Assembly (NCBI GenBank): GCA_001970855.1 | Contig: LSSN01005991.1 | Coordinates: forward strand, 1 to 16,080 | From: Smittium culicis | Lineage: Eukaryota > Kickxellomycota > Harpellomycetes > Harpellales > Legeriomycetaceae | Length of the DNA stretch: 16,080 nt | Reading direction: 5' to 3' | Shown: piece by piece, positions 7,807 to 16,045 of the stretch | Layout: the number at the start of each line of letters is the position of its first letter | How positions within the stretch are numbered: position 1 is the first letter of the stretch | Notes under the pieces: model-generated | What the model saw: the letters and a program-made list of their open reading frames with translations, nothing else | What the model was told of the DNA's origin: nothing | Database searches by the model: none | Translations under genes and position numbers: made by a program

Positions 7807-10800
7807 TTACATTATTATTATTTTTTTTTTGGGTTAATAATAATTTGTATATTCGTTTAAAAAATTTTTTTATATTTGTTTAACATTTTTTAGTCCTATT
7901 TATGATAACTTATATTAAATACTGCTTTAATTTTTTTTAAAAAAGATTACACTTTCTTCAATTCGAGATTTTAACTCTTTCAAATAGTTATTTGTTATAA
8001 ATATGTTAAACAAAAGTGCAACATTATTTAAAAAAAAAAATTATTAAAACCCGCTTTAGTGATAGTTTTGAAGTTAAAAAAATACAATTTTAGTGATTTT
8101 AATTCAAAAAAAGGAAAATTCTAAACATCTTGAGTTTAGTATAATAATTCAAATAAAAAAAAATATCTTATCGAGTCTATGACCATAATACCCCAAAATA
8201 AATGTATTTAATGTTTAAAATATAAATATTAGTACAATGATGATATTTTCTTTGGGATATATAAGAATTAAAGTAAAATAAATATAAAAATTATAAGTTT
8301 TCTAAAATATTTTTGCTTTCATTTTTTTTTATCGAGAATAGATAATGTAACTATATCCATTGATTTATTTAATAGGTGCTAGTAATAAATTGCATTAACT
8401 AAACAAAAAATACACACAATCAGTCATAATTTTATAGAGCCAATAATAGCTGACGCAATTCGGGTTTTAGCGAAAAATATAAAAAAAAAACCATAAAAAA
8501 AATTCTCAAAAAATATAATATATCTCGATCTTGCATTTTTATTTTTAGGTTTGTTCATTTCGTTACGTTAATATACCTTCAGTCATAATAATTAACGAAT
8601 TTTAGTATAATAATAGTAACATTATATTTTAATACTTTAACCTCAAAAGAAAATTTTTTGTATAATTTAAAATTAAACCAAATTTGACTTGTTTGATAAC
8701 TATTTTAACGATTTTTATTAATCAATTAACTAATACAAGAAGGCTGAAAGCTGTTTCTTTCTTTTTTTTTTATATGAAAGATTTATTTTATTCGTGCAAC
8801 AAAAATTAAACAAAAATTATTCTTTAACAAATTTATTGCTAATATAATATATTAGCGTAACTTGTTTAGGAAAATTATTAAAATGTACGTTATTAATATA
8901 AAAATGTCCATTTTCATCCTTAAATGAGTATGGTTTGACTATACAAATACTATTTTCACCTATGTTATGGGTTGAATTTGAGGCGTAGGAAAAGTTTCGT
9001 AGTTAATTGAGTATAAATATACCTTTTAAATTTTCGTTTAAATCATTTCAAACTTGTATTATGAAGACTTATAATTACAACTAATCAGAAGCGTTTTTGA
9101 TTGTATTTATTTGCACTTTATCTTGTTAGATATAGGTTATTAACGAAGAAATAAACATTATAAAATATGAAATATCTATAGTTTTTTTTATTCTTTAGTC
9201 CAGAATATCTATTAGTCTGTAAATAAAAAAATAAAGTTTTATCTCATCAGATATGAAATCTAAAAATCAATTAAAAGATCAAATTAAATACATAAAATAT
9301 TTTATTGTTCGGTAAATAAACTAAATATTTAAATAAAAAGATCAAATCAATAAATCAATATATACTTATTTTACATGTCGTGCAAAGCTGATAGGTCTTT
9401 TTTTTTTCCGTTATTATTTTTTCAACTTGTAAATAGTGAGCGTTTTTGATATAAGAACCTGTGCAAAATAATTTACTGTAGGTGCTCTTGGTCAGATATA
9501 TGCATAATTAACTCCAGAAATTTATTTGATTATACGTTTCTGTTATCTTTAGCTAAATTTTAATATTATATTGATGCGATCCAATCTAATATTCTTGAGA
9601 GGGGGGGGGTCTAAAGACTAATCGTGTATGAAATTTGCTATTTACTTTTAATGGCAAGCTTGTTAATTTGAAAGCGTGTAAATCTTTGTACGTCTGGGTT
9701 TTATCAACATAATATTTTTTTTTTTTTGGTTAATTGTAAAACTTGGCCTGTGTTGCCTTGATATTGACGTTGCAGAATAAAGCGACTATTTCACTTTTTG
9801 GATGAGAATAACGGTGCAGTAATTATACTGATTTTAAATGATGTATATTTTGTACAATATATACGTAGGCTTATTCTTATTCTTGTTCTTTAATTTAGAA
9901 TAAAATAATACAAAGTTGTATATCTAAATATATTCTGAGTTCTTGTATTATATCCAATTTTTTTTATATAAATATAATCAATGTAAATTTTATAAATATT
10001 GTATTATGATGTTATAGAGTAAATATGTATATATCAACAAAGGCGCATTCAGCTCATATTCGTGTATCAAACTCTAAATCTATACCAGTAATTTAAAATG
10101 ATGTCTTCAACGATAAATTAAACCAGCATAAAAATCAATAGGGGTATTTTTTCAGATATAAACTCTGGTATTTTAAAACTTAATTAAAGGCTAGAATTTC
10201 CAATAATTTTATAAACTAATTTTTTTATCGCAATGTTTAACCTTTATTCATCAAAGATAATAAAAAAATGAACCATAAGCTTGTAGATTTGCCGACTTTA
10301 TACACATATATGTGCTAGATACAATCTTGAAAAGAAGAAAATAAAATTATCTGTATAACGTAGTATAAATTCTCTTAACAAGAAAAGAAAATTAACTGTG
10401 GGAAGAGATTTTGTAGAGTTTAGATAAATAAAAGCGCATAACTGATTTTTCCAGTTTATTTTCGGACAAAAAAAATAATGCGCAGATCAAATTAATTTAT
10501 AGAGAAACAAGATGATTTTACAATAAAATTCCAACACTCTAAAACTAACTTGCTTAGCGCTCGATTAAATCCACAACCCTCCCCTCACCTTTTTTTAACA
10601 CCTTTTGTCGGTAAGGTTTTTATCCACAGTGATTTAATGAATACTTGCAGTATCGTAATCTTCAGACGAGACAAATCCATTGCGTGATAAACTTATAAAT
10701 TGCATGAAGGGTAGGCGGAAATAAAAAAAAAAAAATTTTCGTTTCAAATAATGCCATTAAAGCAACACTTGTGCGTAGTTTGTTTTTATTTATTTTTTTA

Positions 10801-11078
10801 ATGATGGATGATGGCACAATCGCCATATTGGAAATCAAGTTGACAAAAAAAAAAAAAAAACTTCAAAAAAAAAAGGAAGCTTTGCAGTTTTATCTTTGTT
10901 GGAACGTCTATATACATACATATTAGCTTTTTTGAACTGTTAACAAACTTTAAATAAGCATACGATTAAAAATTTGCAGTCTTTTATTTTTATTTTTTAT
11001 TTATTCTTTTTCGTGGTGGCTATTCGAACGGAGATGTATTAGCTCAGAAATATTTAGCATTGGATCTGTTAACACAGC

Positions 11079-11108
11079 GCAACGCAACGCAACGGAACGC
11101 AACGCAAC
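11079..11108 (+). repeat. GCAAC pentanucleotide tandem repeat (6 units)
   Basis: Six adjacent 5-bp units, five GCAAC and one GGAAC (fourth), followed by a decayed ACAAT. It accounts for part of the apparent 65-codon frame on the - strand, which is therefore not taken as a gene. Confidence 0.9.
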
Positions 11109-11282
11109 ACAATATATATATCATATAATATCGGCAGCATACGTGAATCTTGTCCAAGAAACTTCTCATAATGCATAAGTACATTAATGCACAAAAAAAA
11201 AAAAGAAAGGTACAAGGGACAGGCGGAAATACACTTGAGGGCAGGAATGTGCAACAAGGGGTGCATAATGAAAGGATGGAAT

Positions 11283-11299
11283 GGGAGGGGGGGAGGGGG
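11283..11299 (+). repeat. G-tract cluster, possible G-quadruplex on + strand
   Basis: GGG, seven G and five G separated by single A (11283-11285, 11287-11293, 11295-11299), with one more GGG at about 11312-11314. Four tracts of three or more G are available, so a quadruplex is possible on this strand. Confidence 0.55.
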
Positions 11300-11463
11300 T
11301 AGAAGTTGGAAGGGTTTTTGCTTTCATTAGCTATGCGGTTAAATCTAAGACGCTAAATTCGCAAATTATAAAGCGATAAGGAGAGAATAACTGCTGTTTC
11401 GATCATTTGTTGCCTAGAATCAAATTTTTATTTCCAGTAGTCATATACCCTCTCTCCTCCCTT

Positions 11464-11494
11464 CCCCACTTCCCCCCTTCCCCCCTTCCCCCCC
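11464..11494 (-). repeat. C-tract array; canonical G-quadruplex motif on - strand
   Basis: Runs of 4, 6, 6 and 7 C (11464-11467, 11472-11477, 11480-11485, 11488-11494) with spacers of 4, 2 and 2 bases. On the - strand this satisfies the four-tract quadruplex rule; on the + strand it could form an i-motif. It lies within a longer pyrimidine tract from about 11449 to 11512. Confidence 0.75.
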
Positions 11495-11869
11495 ATCTTT
11501 TCTTCATGTACACTTCATATTCTAAAAACACCAGTCGTTTGCGTTTGAAGGAAAATTATATATGTACATATTTAATGTCGCTGTTAAGTATTTCCTCATA
11601 AATTTGCCAGAAATAAGAGAAATGGATGCGGGGTTGGCTAGGTTGCTTGCTTGCAACATAACTTTTCCTAGAAAATCGTACTTTTCTCGTCCGCCCTTCG
11701 CACGTTCACCCAACATCATACTCTGTTTTTTTAGCTGGTTTGTATGATCAATGAAAATCAATGATTCATACAGTTTACTTGCCTTTCTTTTTTTTTTTTT
11801 TCACAATTTTTAAAGTCAAGTTATAATCCCCATTTCTCCATTTTATTTTATGGTAGCGATAAAGGTTTT

Positions 11870-11921
11870 AAAGAAAATAAAATCGAATATAGATTAAAGA
11901 AAATAAAACCGAGTACAAATT
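11870..11921 (+). repeat. Two tandem 26-bp copies
   Basis: 11870-11895 and 11896-11921 are adjacent and match at 22 of 26 positions; both start AAAGAAAATAAAA and end in ATT. They lie just beyond the probable 3' end of the PSP1-domain gene. Confidence 0.7.
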
Positions 11922-11948
11922 AAAAAAAAATTCAATATAGGATACATA

Positions 11949-12094
11949 TTTATTGTATATAAATATGATTATATATATATAAGAGTATATTAGTAAAAAG
12001 GCAGAAAACGAAAGAAGGGTGGGGGGGGGAGGGTAATATAAAAAATTGAGGTATAATATAACAAAAGTAATAAAAATAAAGGGAAAAAAATATT
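11949..12094 (-). other. Probable 3' UTR of the PSP1-domain gene
   Basis: On the - strand the stop codon is followed by a T/C-rich stretch including a C-tract (complement of G runs at 12017-12033). About 140 nt after the stop comes AATAAA (complement of 11949-11954), a fair polyadenylation signal. The AT-rich background lowers its weight. Confidence 0.35.
12017..12033 (+). repeat. G-tract GGG-T-G9-A-GGG in the PSP1-gene 3' flank
   Basis: Three, nine and three G separated by single T and A. In the mRNA orientation it is a C-rich tract. The run of nine could be divided to supply two tracts of a quadruplex on the + (template) strand. Confidence 0.6.
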
Positions 12095-14413
12095 CTATCT
12101 TTGTTCAACGGCACACATCCATATTCTAGTTTTGTAAGTTTTAAATAGTTCACGGACAAGTTCTCTGAAATCAATTCTATGGTCGGCGCTAAAGAAGAAG
12201 ATGAGCTTGCGTCGATCCCATTGGTATTCAGCGTCAACGACTTCCATTGGAAGTTTAAGAGATCTAACTTTAGCTTGACAGACAAGTAGGGCTTTTTGTT
12301 CATCTTGGGATTTAGTTACCATTACATCAATATCAGTGCTATCGGCGAGTCTAAAAATTCGTTTAATGGAAACATCCTTAGGGTTGGCTTGAGGAAGATT
12401 ATTGCTATTGTTGTTGTTGTCGTTGTTGACAGTGGCTGGGGTTTTTTCTTTGGGAGGTTCATTTGATAAAGTATTTTGGTCAGTTGAAAGGTTAGATTTA
12501 ACAATATCAGAGAACTGAGGGGAAATGGAGGATGCGCTATTAAAGCTGTCAGACCTTTTTGGGCTATATGGGCCATTGTTTTTATTTGATTCAGGAGAAT
12601 TGGAGTCTTTAGAGTCGTCATCGTGGAATTTTGAGGACATGAATTGTAGGGCTTGGTCTTTGGAGTGATATTCTTCGATAATAAGGCCTAAATCCTGACC
12701 ACGATCAGCCTCAACAATAGCACAAACACCAGGGGCGATAGGTTTCGAGGAGTTAGATTTGTTATCAGAGGAAGATTTAGAGTAAAAGAAGAGGTCATTT
12801 CTTTTTCCTTTGAATTGGACAACAAAAATGCGGGCGTCAGATGGGAGTAGGTTTAATGGGACACCTCTTCCCATTTCGCTCAGGGAGGAGTTATTGGGGT
12901 TGTTATTATTATTGTTGTAGAAATGGTTTGAGTTTTGGTACGAGTTCAAGCCGTGCAAATTATTCTGCTGGATATTGTTGGGCATTTGCATTTGCATTTT
13001 CATAGCAGAGATTGAGGAAAATTGTGAGGGGTTATTTTGGGACAAATTTGAAGGGAGTAAACCGACGCCGATATTGTTTTGGTTAAAATTGAGGGAGCCA
13101 AAGTTAGGTTGATGGAGGAGGGGGGGTCTATTGTAGTTGAAGGAGAATGAAGAGTCATTTTTTAGGGAGCCAGACAGGTAATTGTTATTAGAGGGCCACA
13201 TATAATTGTTTTGAGAGTTATCATTTAATCCAGAAAAGTTGGGTTTGTTGTTGATGGGGTACATATTTCCAAGGTTTTGGGAGGGGTTGAAGTTTAGACC
13301 AGGGCCATTATTTCTAGAGTAAAAATTGTCATAGTACTGCATGGTTTGGATGGCGCTTCTGTACCTCATGTTATTGTAAGGGTTGTTATTTTGGGGGTCA
13401 GAAGATTGACCAATGAGAGGGAGGGGCTGACCAGAGTAAGAAGAGAGGTCAGAGAAGGCATTGTTGGTCTGGTTGTTTTTGGAGAATAAGGAATTGGTAT
13501 TCGAGTTATTTGAGGAGAAGTGATTTAGGGAGGACTTTGGGTTGAGGTCAGACAAGTCAAAAGAGGAGTGACGAGGAACAATGTTTGGTCTAGTGTTGAT
13601 AGAGTCAGGGTGGTGATTTAAAGGGTACAAGACGCCGGAAGCTCTTGAGTTTAAGCTAGAGTTAGGGTTATGGGAGGAGGATTTGTCTGTGGTATCCATA
13701 GCGCTCATGAGAACGCTGTCAACAAATTCAGCTTCAGCAGCAGCATCAGCAGCGGCAGCAGAGATAGATAGGTTATTAATATCAGATAAACCAAGGTCGT
13801 TTTCGTTTTGTGGGGAGATTAGGCTATGGTTGTTGATTGGGGCAAATCGGTTGATATTTTTGATATCGATAGAAGATTTAGTGAGTTTGAAGGGGACGTT
13901 TTGGTCAGAGGTTTCGAACGAGTCTTTTTCGAGGCTTCTAGAGAAAGCGGGCCAAGGTTCAGAGGTGTATACGGAGTGGTCCATGTTAGAAGAGGAGTTG
14001 ATTGAGGAGTTTCCGACCATCATACCGCCTAACTTGGAGATATTGTTTGAGCTTTCGAAAGACAATTTATTGGTATCTTCGATTAGACTATCGAGGCCCC
14101 ATATGGAGGATTGGTCGTCTTTAGATAAGGAAGAACCTAAAACTCTAGTTGATTGGCTGCCAACAGCTTTCCAACCGATATCGAAGTCACCAGTTTTAGG
14201 GTTGAAGAAAGATTCGTTTTCGGGGAAAAAGTCAGGCTCATTGTTGGAAGAGAGATTTAGGGCAGAAATTTTGGAGTCAGATTTAGTGGTTAAAGGGTCA
14301 GAGGTAATTTTTACAGAGGACTTTAGTTGGTCAATAGAGATTTTTTTCGATTCAGGCTGAGTTGAGTTAAAGTCAGTTGAACTTTGGTCTAAAGTATTTG
14401 AGAAGGACAACAT
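12095..14413 (-). CDS. PSP1 C-terminal domain protein, Asn/Ser-rich, 772 aa
   Basis: A single open frame. The ATG at 14411-14413 is the first one after an in-frame TGA nine bases upstream. Residues 1-510 are low complexity, rich in Ser, Asn and Gln, with a poly-Ala patch near 219-228, a Met/Gln repeat near 470-480 and an Asn run near 500. Short order-like islands are WKAVG, SIWGLDSL and EPWPAF. The PSP1 C-terminal region is split. Part 1, residues 524-597, has IFVVQFKGKRNDLFFY and VCAIVEADRGQDLG. A ~83-residue Ser/Asn/Pro linker (598-680) follows. Part 2, 681-772, has KRIFRLA, LPMEVVDAEYQWDRRKL, DFRELVRELF and TRIWM. Homology to yeast Psp1 (suppressor of DNA polymerase alpha mutants) and bacterial RicT-type PSP1 proteins is from family knowledge. 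The molecular function is undefined, possibly nucleic-acid or RNP related. No membrane segment or signal peptide is seen. Family call secure; orthology within PSP1 proteins not resolved. Confidence 0.92.
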   Translation of the reverse strand: MLSFSNTLDQSSTDFNSTQPESKKISIDQLKSSVKITSDPLTTKSDSKISALNLSSNNEPDFFPENESFFNPKTGDFDIGWKAVGSQSTRVLGSSLSKDDQSSIWGLDSLIEDTNKLSFESSNNISKLGGMMVGNSSINSSSNMDHSVYTSEPWPAFSRSLEKDSFETSDQNVPFKLTKSSIDIKNINRFAPINNHSLISPQNENDLGLSDINNLSISAAAADAAAEAEFVDSVLMSAMDTTDKSSSHNPNSSLNSRASGVLYPLNHHPDSINTRPNIVPRHSSFDLSDLNPKSSLNHFSSNNSNTNSLFSKNNQTNNAFSDLSSYSGQPLPLIGQSSDPQNNNPYNNMRYRSAIQTMQYYDNFYSRNNGPGLNFNPSQNLGNMYPINNKPNFSGLNDNSQNNYMWPSNNNYLSGSLKNDSSFSFNYNRPPLLHQPNFGSLNFNQNNIGVGLLPSNLSQNNPSQFSSISAMKMQMQMPNNIQQNNLHGLNSYQNSNHFYNNNNNNPNNSSLSEMGRGVPLNLLPSDARIFVVQFKGKRNDLFFYSKSSSDNKSNSSKPIAPGVCAIVEADRGQDLGLIIEEYHSKDQALQFMSSKFHDDDSKDSNSPESNKNNGPYSPKRSDSFNSASSISPQFSDIVKSNLSTDQNTLSNEPPKEKTPATVNNDNNNNSNNLPQANPKDVSIKRIFRLADSTDIDVMVTKSQDEQKALLVCQAKVRSLKLPMEVVDAEYQWDRRKLIFFFSADHRIDFRELVRELFKTYKTRIWMCAVEQR

Positions 14414-14437
14414 TATATATATTCAAGCTTTAAAATC

Positions 14438-14785
14438 CTAAAAAACAAAAAAAAAGTGGGGGGAGGGTAAAAAGTCTGAGAGGAATCGAGAGTTCTATTA
14501 TACAAGAAAGAAGAGAGATAGAGAGGGCAATTGTTTGATTATTCTAAATATATCTTGGCTTTTTTTATTTTTTTTTCGACCCAGAGATTTGAGTTTAATT
14601 ATAGAATTCTTTTCTTAGTTATTTAGAAAAGGATCGATCTAGATACAAAGTAGTTTTAGAGGGCGAGGGGTTGAAAAAGGAAAAGTTAGTGGGATGGGGA
14701 GAGAAAGGGATAGAAAAAGTTGGGATAACATTAAAAGAGATATGAACAGTAAAAGGGGAATACGTACAGGGAGATGAAGACTTAC
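14438..14785 (-). other. Possible 5' UTR intron of the PSP1-domain gene
   Basis: On the - strand a consensus donor GTAAGT (complement of 14780-14785) is followed 348 nt later by a strong polypyrimidine acceptor, CTTTTTTTTTGTTTTTTAG (complement of 14438-14456), about 25 nt before the start codon. This is the arrangement of an intron in the leader, but no convincing branch point was found and the acceptor could be chance in a T-rich promoter. Confidence 0.35.
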
Positions 14786-15420
14786 AATTTTCCAATAGAA
14801 GGAGGGGAGTATGGAGTTTTAAAGGTCGGAAGTTTTGAGATAGTATAGAGTAGTAGACAGAGTGGTTTGGAGTTATTGAGAGAAACGGTTAATTATCAGA
14901 GAAACTTGGGATATGAGCGAGGTCGGAGAGGGTTAATACAAGAGACAATTGTTTTTGTTTTTAATATTAGGGGGAGAGGAGTTATAATAAATCTACAAGA
15001 GTTTGGGAGGGAGGAGTAATCACTGTAAGCGTCTAAATAGTAAGATAGTATGAAAAGAAAAATGAAGATATAAAACAAGGCGAGAAAAGTGCAAAATCTA
15101 TAGTAATAATTGGGAGAGAAAGAGTAGGCTAGTATGGGGGGGATGGGGGGCGGGGCAATATAGAGGTGGATATATAAGTGAGAAATGGAGAATCAGAGCA
15201 AAAGATGGACAGCATAAATAAAAGCTGTTTGTAAGTATATAAATGCAAGAGAGGGCAAAGTTGTATGCAGATATAAAAGACGCAGCAAAATAAAAAAAAA
15301 GCGCGTCAAAAAGATGAAGAGATTAGTTTGTGAGACGAGAAGGGATTCGACGAGAATTCGGAGGAGGGGGGAAAAAGGCGTCAAAATAAAGAGCAACAAG
15401 TTGGCGATTGTGTAATGCCC
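14786..15420 (-). promoter_or_regulatory. Pyrimidine-rich upstream region of the PSP1-domain gene
   Basis: Read on the - strand this stretch is strongly C/T-rich (the + strand is G/A-rich throughout), as in many fungal promoters and leaders. No coding region is recognised; the 60- and 68-codon frames here are Leu/Phe/Ser-rich products of the pyrimidine bias. A G-tract cluster is at 15136-15155. On the + strand TATA-like words occur at about 15170-15178, 15235-15241 and 15271-15278, which might serve a rightward transcript. Confidence 0.4.
15136..15155 (+). repeat. G-tract cluster (7, 6 and 4 G)
   Basis: Seven G at 15136-15142, six at 15145-15150 and four at 15152-15155, separated by AT and C. 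It lies on the template strand of the PSP1-domain gene, upstream of its start. A quadruplex is possible if the seven-G run or a nearby tract contributes a fourth column. Confidence 0.6.
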
Positions 15421-15558
15421 GATTATTTTAGCATGGCGAATTTTCTCTTCTTTTTTTAGAATAACGATTCTAGCCTCAAAAGGCAGCGAAACATAACAAA
15501 AAAAAAAAGAACCTGAATCTAACAGCAGCGGCGCCGATTAACAAATAGTTTTTTGGCA

Positions 15559-15628
15559 GGCTGGCCTCACCCCCAAAGAGCTTCTTGACAATTAAAAAGC
15601 GTGCCCAAAAGAAGTTAGCGAGCCAGCC
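15559..15628. repeat. Nested inverted repeats GGCTGGC / GCCAGCC
   Basis: GGCTGGC at 15559-15565 pairs with GCCAGCC at 15622-15628. Inside, CTTCTT (15581-15586) pairs with AAGAAG (15609-15614). CCCAAA at 15604-15609 can alternatively pair with TTTGGG at 15654-15659. The competing stems make this a candidate structured segment. Confidence 0.5.
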
Positions 15629-15705
15629 CGTCCTATGTTATTTAAAGGCCTGGTTTGGGTGCTTAAGATTCTGTTACCAATTCTGCCTACCCCCACCGAA
15701 GTTCT

Positions 15706-15809
15706 CTATAGGCCATCGAGATGGCCGAGCCCTATAGGCTGTAGATATAGCTGTGTTTTATAGGCCCATGCTTAGCTGAGCGGCTATAGGCTCTGCTTGT
15801 GATGGATGG
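15706..15809 (+). repeat. Four-unit degenerate tandem repeat with exact 26-bp period
   Basis: CTATAGGC occurs at 15706, 15732 and 15784, and TTATAGGC at 15758, so the four motifs start exactly 26 bp apart. The second half of units 1-3 also shares a pattern (ATGGCCGAGC, ATAGCTGTGT, TTAGCTGAGC). Unit 4 keeps only the first half. The first unit also contains the palindrome GGCCATC-GA-GATGGCC (15711-15726). Confidence 0.8.
15711..15726. repeat. Perfect inverted repeat GGCCATC / GATGGCC
   Basis: Two 7-bp arms around a 2-nt centre, inside the first 26-bp unit. It is further bracketed by CTATAGG (15706-15712) and CCTATAG (15731-15737), which are also complementary, giving two alternative foldings. 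Confidence 0.75.
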
Positions 15810-15860
15810 GTAAGCCAGCAGCAAGCGGGCAAATCACGCTAGCTGGTGATTGGGGGCTAC

Positions 15861-15999
15861 CAGCCAACCAGCCAAATAAGGAGCGATGATCAATAAATTA
15901 AATATATACAATCATCGCAATCAGGCAAAACAGCGAATCAGCCAATAAATGAAAAGAGGCATTATTCACGGATTATGTAATGGTAGCCCACACAGCCAA
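15861..15999 (+). promoter_or_regulatory. Cluster of CAGCCAA octamer motifs
   Basis: CAGCCAA starts at 15861, 15869, 15939 and 15993, with variants CAGGCAA at 15922 and CAGCGAA at 15931. The pairs at 15861/15869 and 15931/15939 are 8 bp apart. Those at 15939 and 15993 read AGCCAAT, a CCAAT-box core. Clustering at this density suggests repeated factor-binding sites, possibly for a gene to the right; this is inference. Confidence 0.4.
15883..15918. repeat. Inverted repeat, GCGATGAT / ATCATCGC, 20-nt A/T loop
   Basis: Exact 8-bp arms at 15883-15890 and 15911-15918 around a loop of almost pure A/T containing TATATA. It sits between the CAGCCAA motif groups. Confidence 0.7.
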
Positions 16000-16024
16000 T
16001 AATAATTGATATTGGTTTGTAAGA

Positions 16025-16045
16025 GCACTAGTGTAGTACTAGTGC
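16025..16045. repeat. Perfect hairpin GCACTAGT / ACTAGTGC, 5-nt loop
   Basis: Arms at 16025-16032 and 16038-16045 are exact reverse complements separated by GTAGT. It could be a palindromic protein site or a transcript hairpin; there is no T-run after it that would suggest a pol III stop. Confidence 0.75.

Larger units (their letters stand above)
4100..10500. other. Ultra-AT-rich gene desert
   Basis: Over 6 kb without any recognisable gene, tRNA or transposon domain on either strand. GC is extreme: 6301-6360 has 3 G/C in 60 bases and 6421-6480 has 2. The longest frame, 61 codons at 7461-7646, is of Ile/Phe/Tyr/Asn composition expected from random A/T sequence. Landmarks are a TAT microsatellite at 4592-4636, a 9-bp tandem (ATTAAGTCT) at 7784-7806, a G-rich island at 7389-7404, a run of nine G at 9601-9609 and many A or T runs. 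It may be decayed repeat DNA, a heterochromatic block or a centromere-like region; nothing decides among them. Confidence 0.6.
10500..11948. other. Non-coding interval between the AT desert and the PSP1-domain gene
   Basis: No gene is supported; the short frames here have composition typical of repeats and pyrimidine tracts. It contains A runs (16 at 10845-10860, 10 at 10865-10874), a GCAAC pentamer repeat at 11079-11108, a + strand G-tract cluster at 11283-11299, a C-tract cluster at 11464-11494 and a 26-bp tandem pair at 11870-11921. GC rises compared with the desert to the left. Confidence 0.55.

Noticed and set aside
10619..10627. TTATCCACA, identical to a bacterial DnaA box
   Set aside because: The window is eukaryotic (spliceosomal introns, EF-hand sensor), only one site is present, and chance matches are expected.
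11069..11266. 65-codon frame on the - strand
   Set aside because: Its end is the GCAAC repeat translated (RCVPLRCVALC) and the rest has no recognisable domain.
11522..11761. Overlapping 79-codon (-) and 61- to 64-codon (+) frames
   Set aside because: They overlap one another on both strands, lie beside a C-tract array and show no known motif; mutual shadowing suggests none is a gene.
11950..12303. 117-codon frame on the - strand overlapping the end of the PSP1-domain gene
   Set aside because: It uses another frame across the conserved C-terminal domain and runs into the 3' flank pyrimidine tracts; no family resemblance.
13683..14360. 225-codon open frame on the + strand inside the PSP1-domain gene
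   Set aside because: It is antisense to a clear conserved protein-coding frame and its product shows no recognisable family; its openness follows from the low-complexity, Ser/Asn-rich codons of the real gene.
15193..15399. 68-codon frame (and a 60-codon one at 14896-15078) on the - strand upstream of the PSP1-domain gene
   Set aside because: Leu/Phe/Ser-rich products expected from any pyrimidine-rich stretch; no start context or family motif.
15770..15840. Possible Leu/Ser-type tRNA gene starting at TAGCTGAGCGG
   Set aside because: The D-arm-like part is good, but no anticodon arm, GGTTCRANNC T-arm or closing acceptor stem could be found; the only candidate (GGGCAAATCAC) fits poorly. Kept as a repeat instead.
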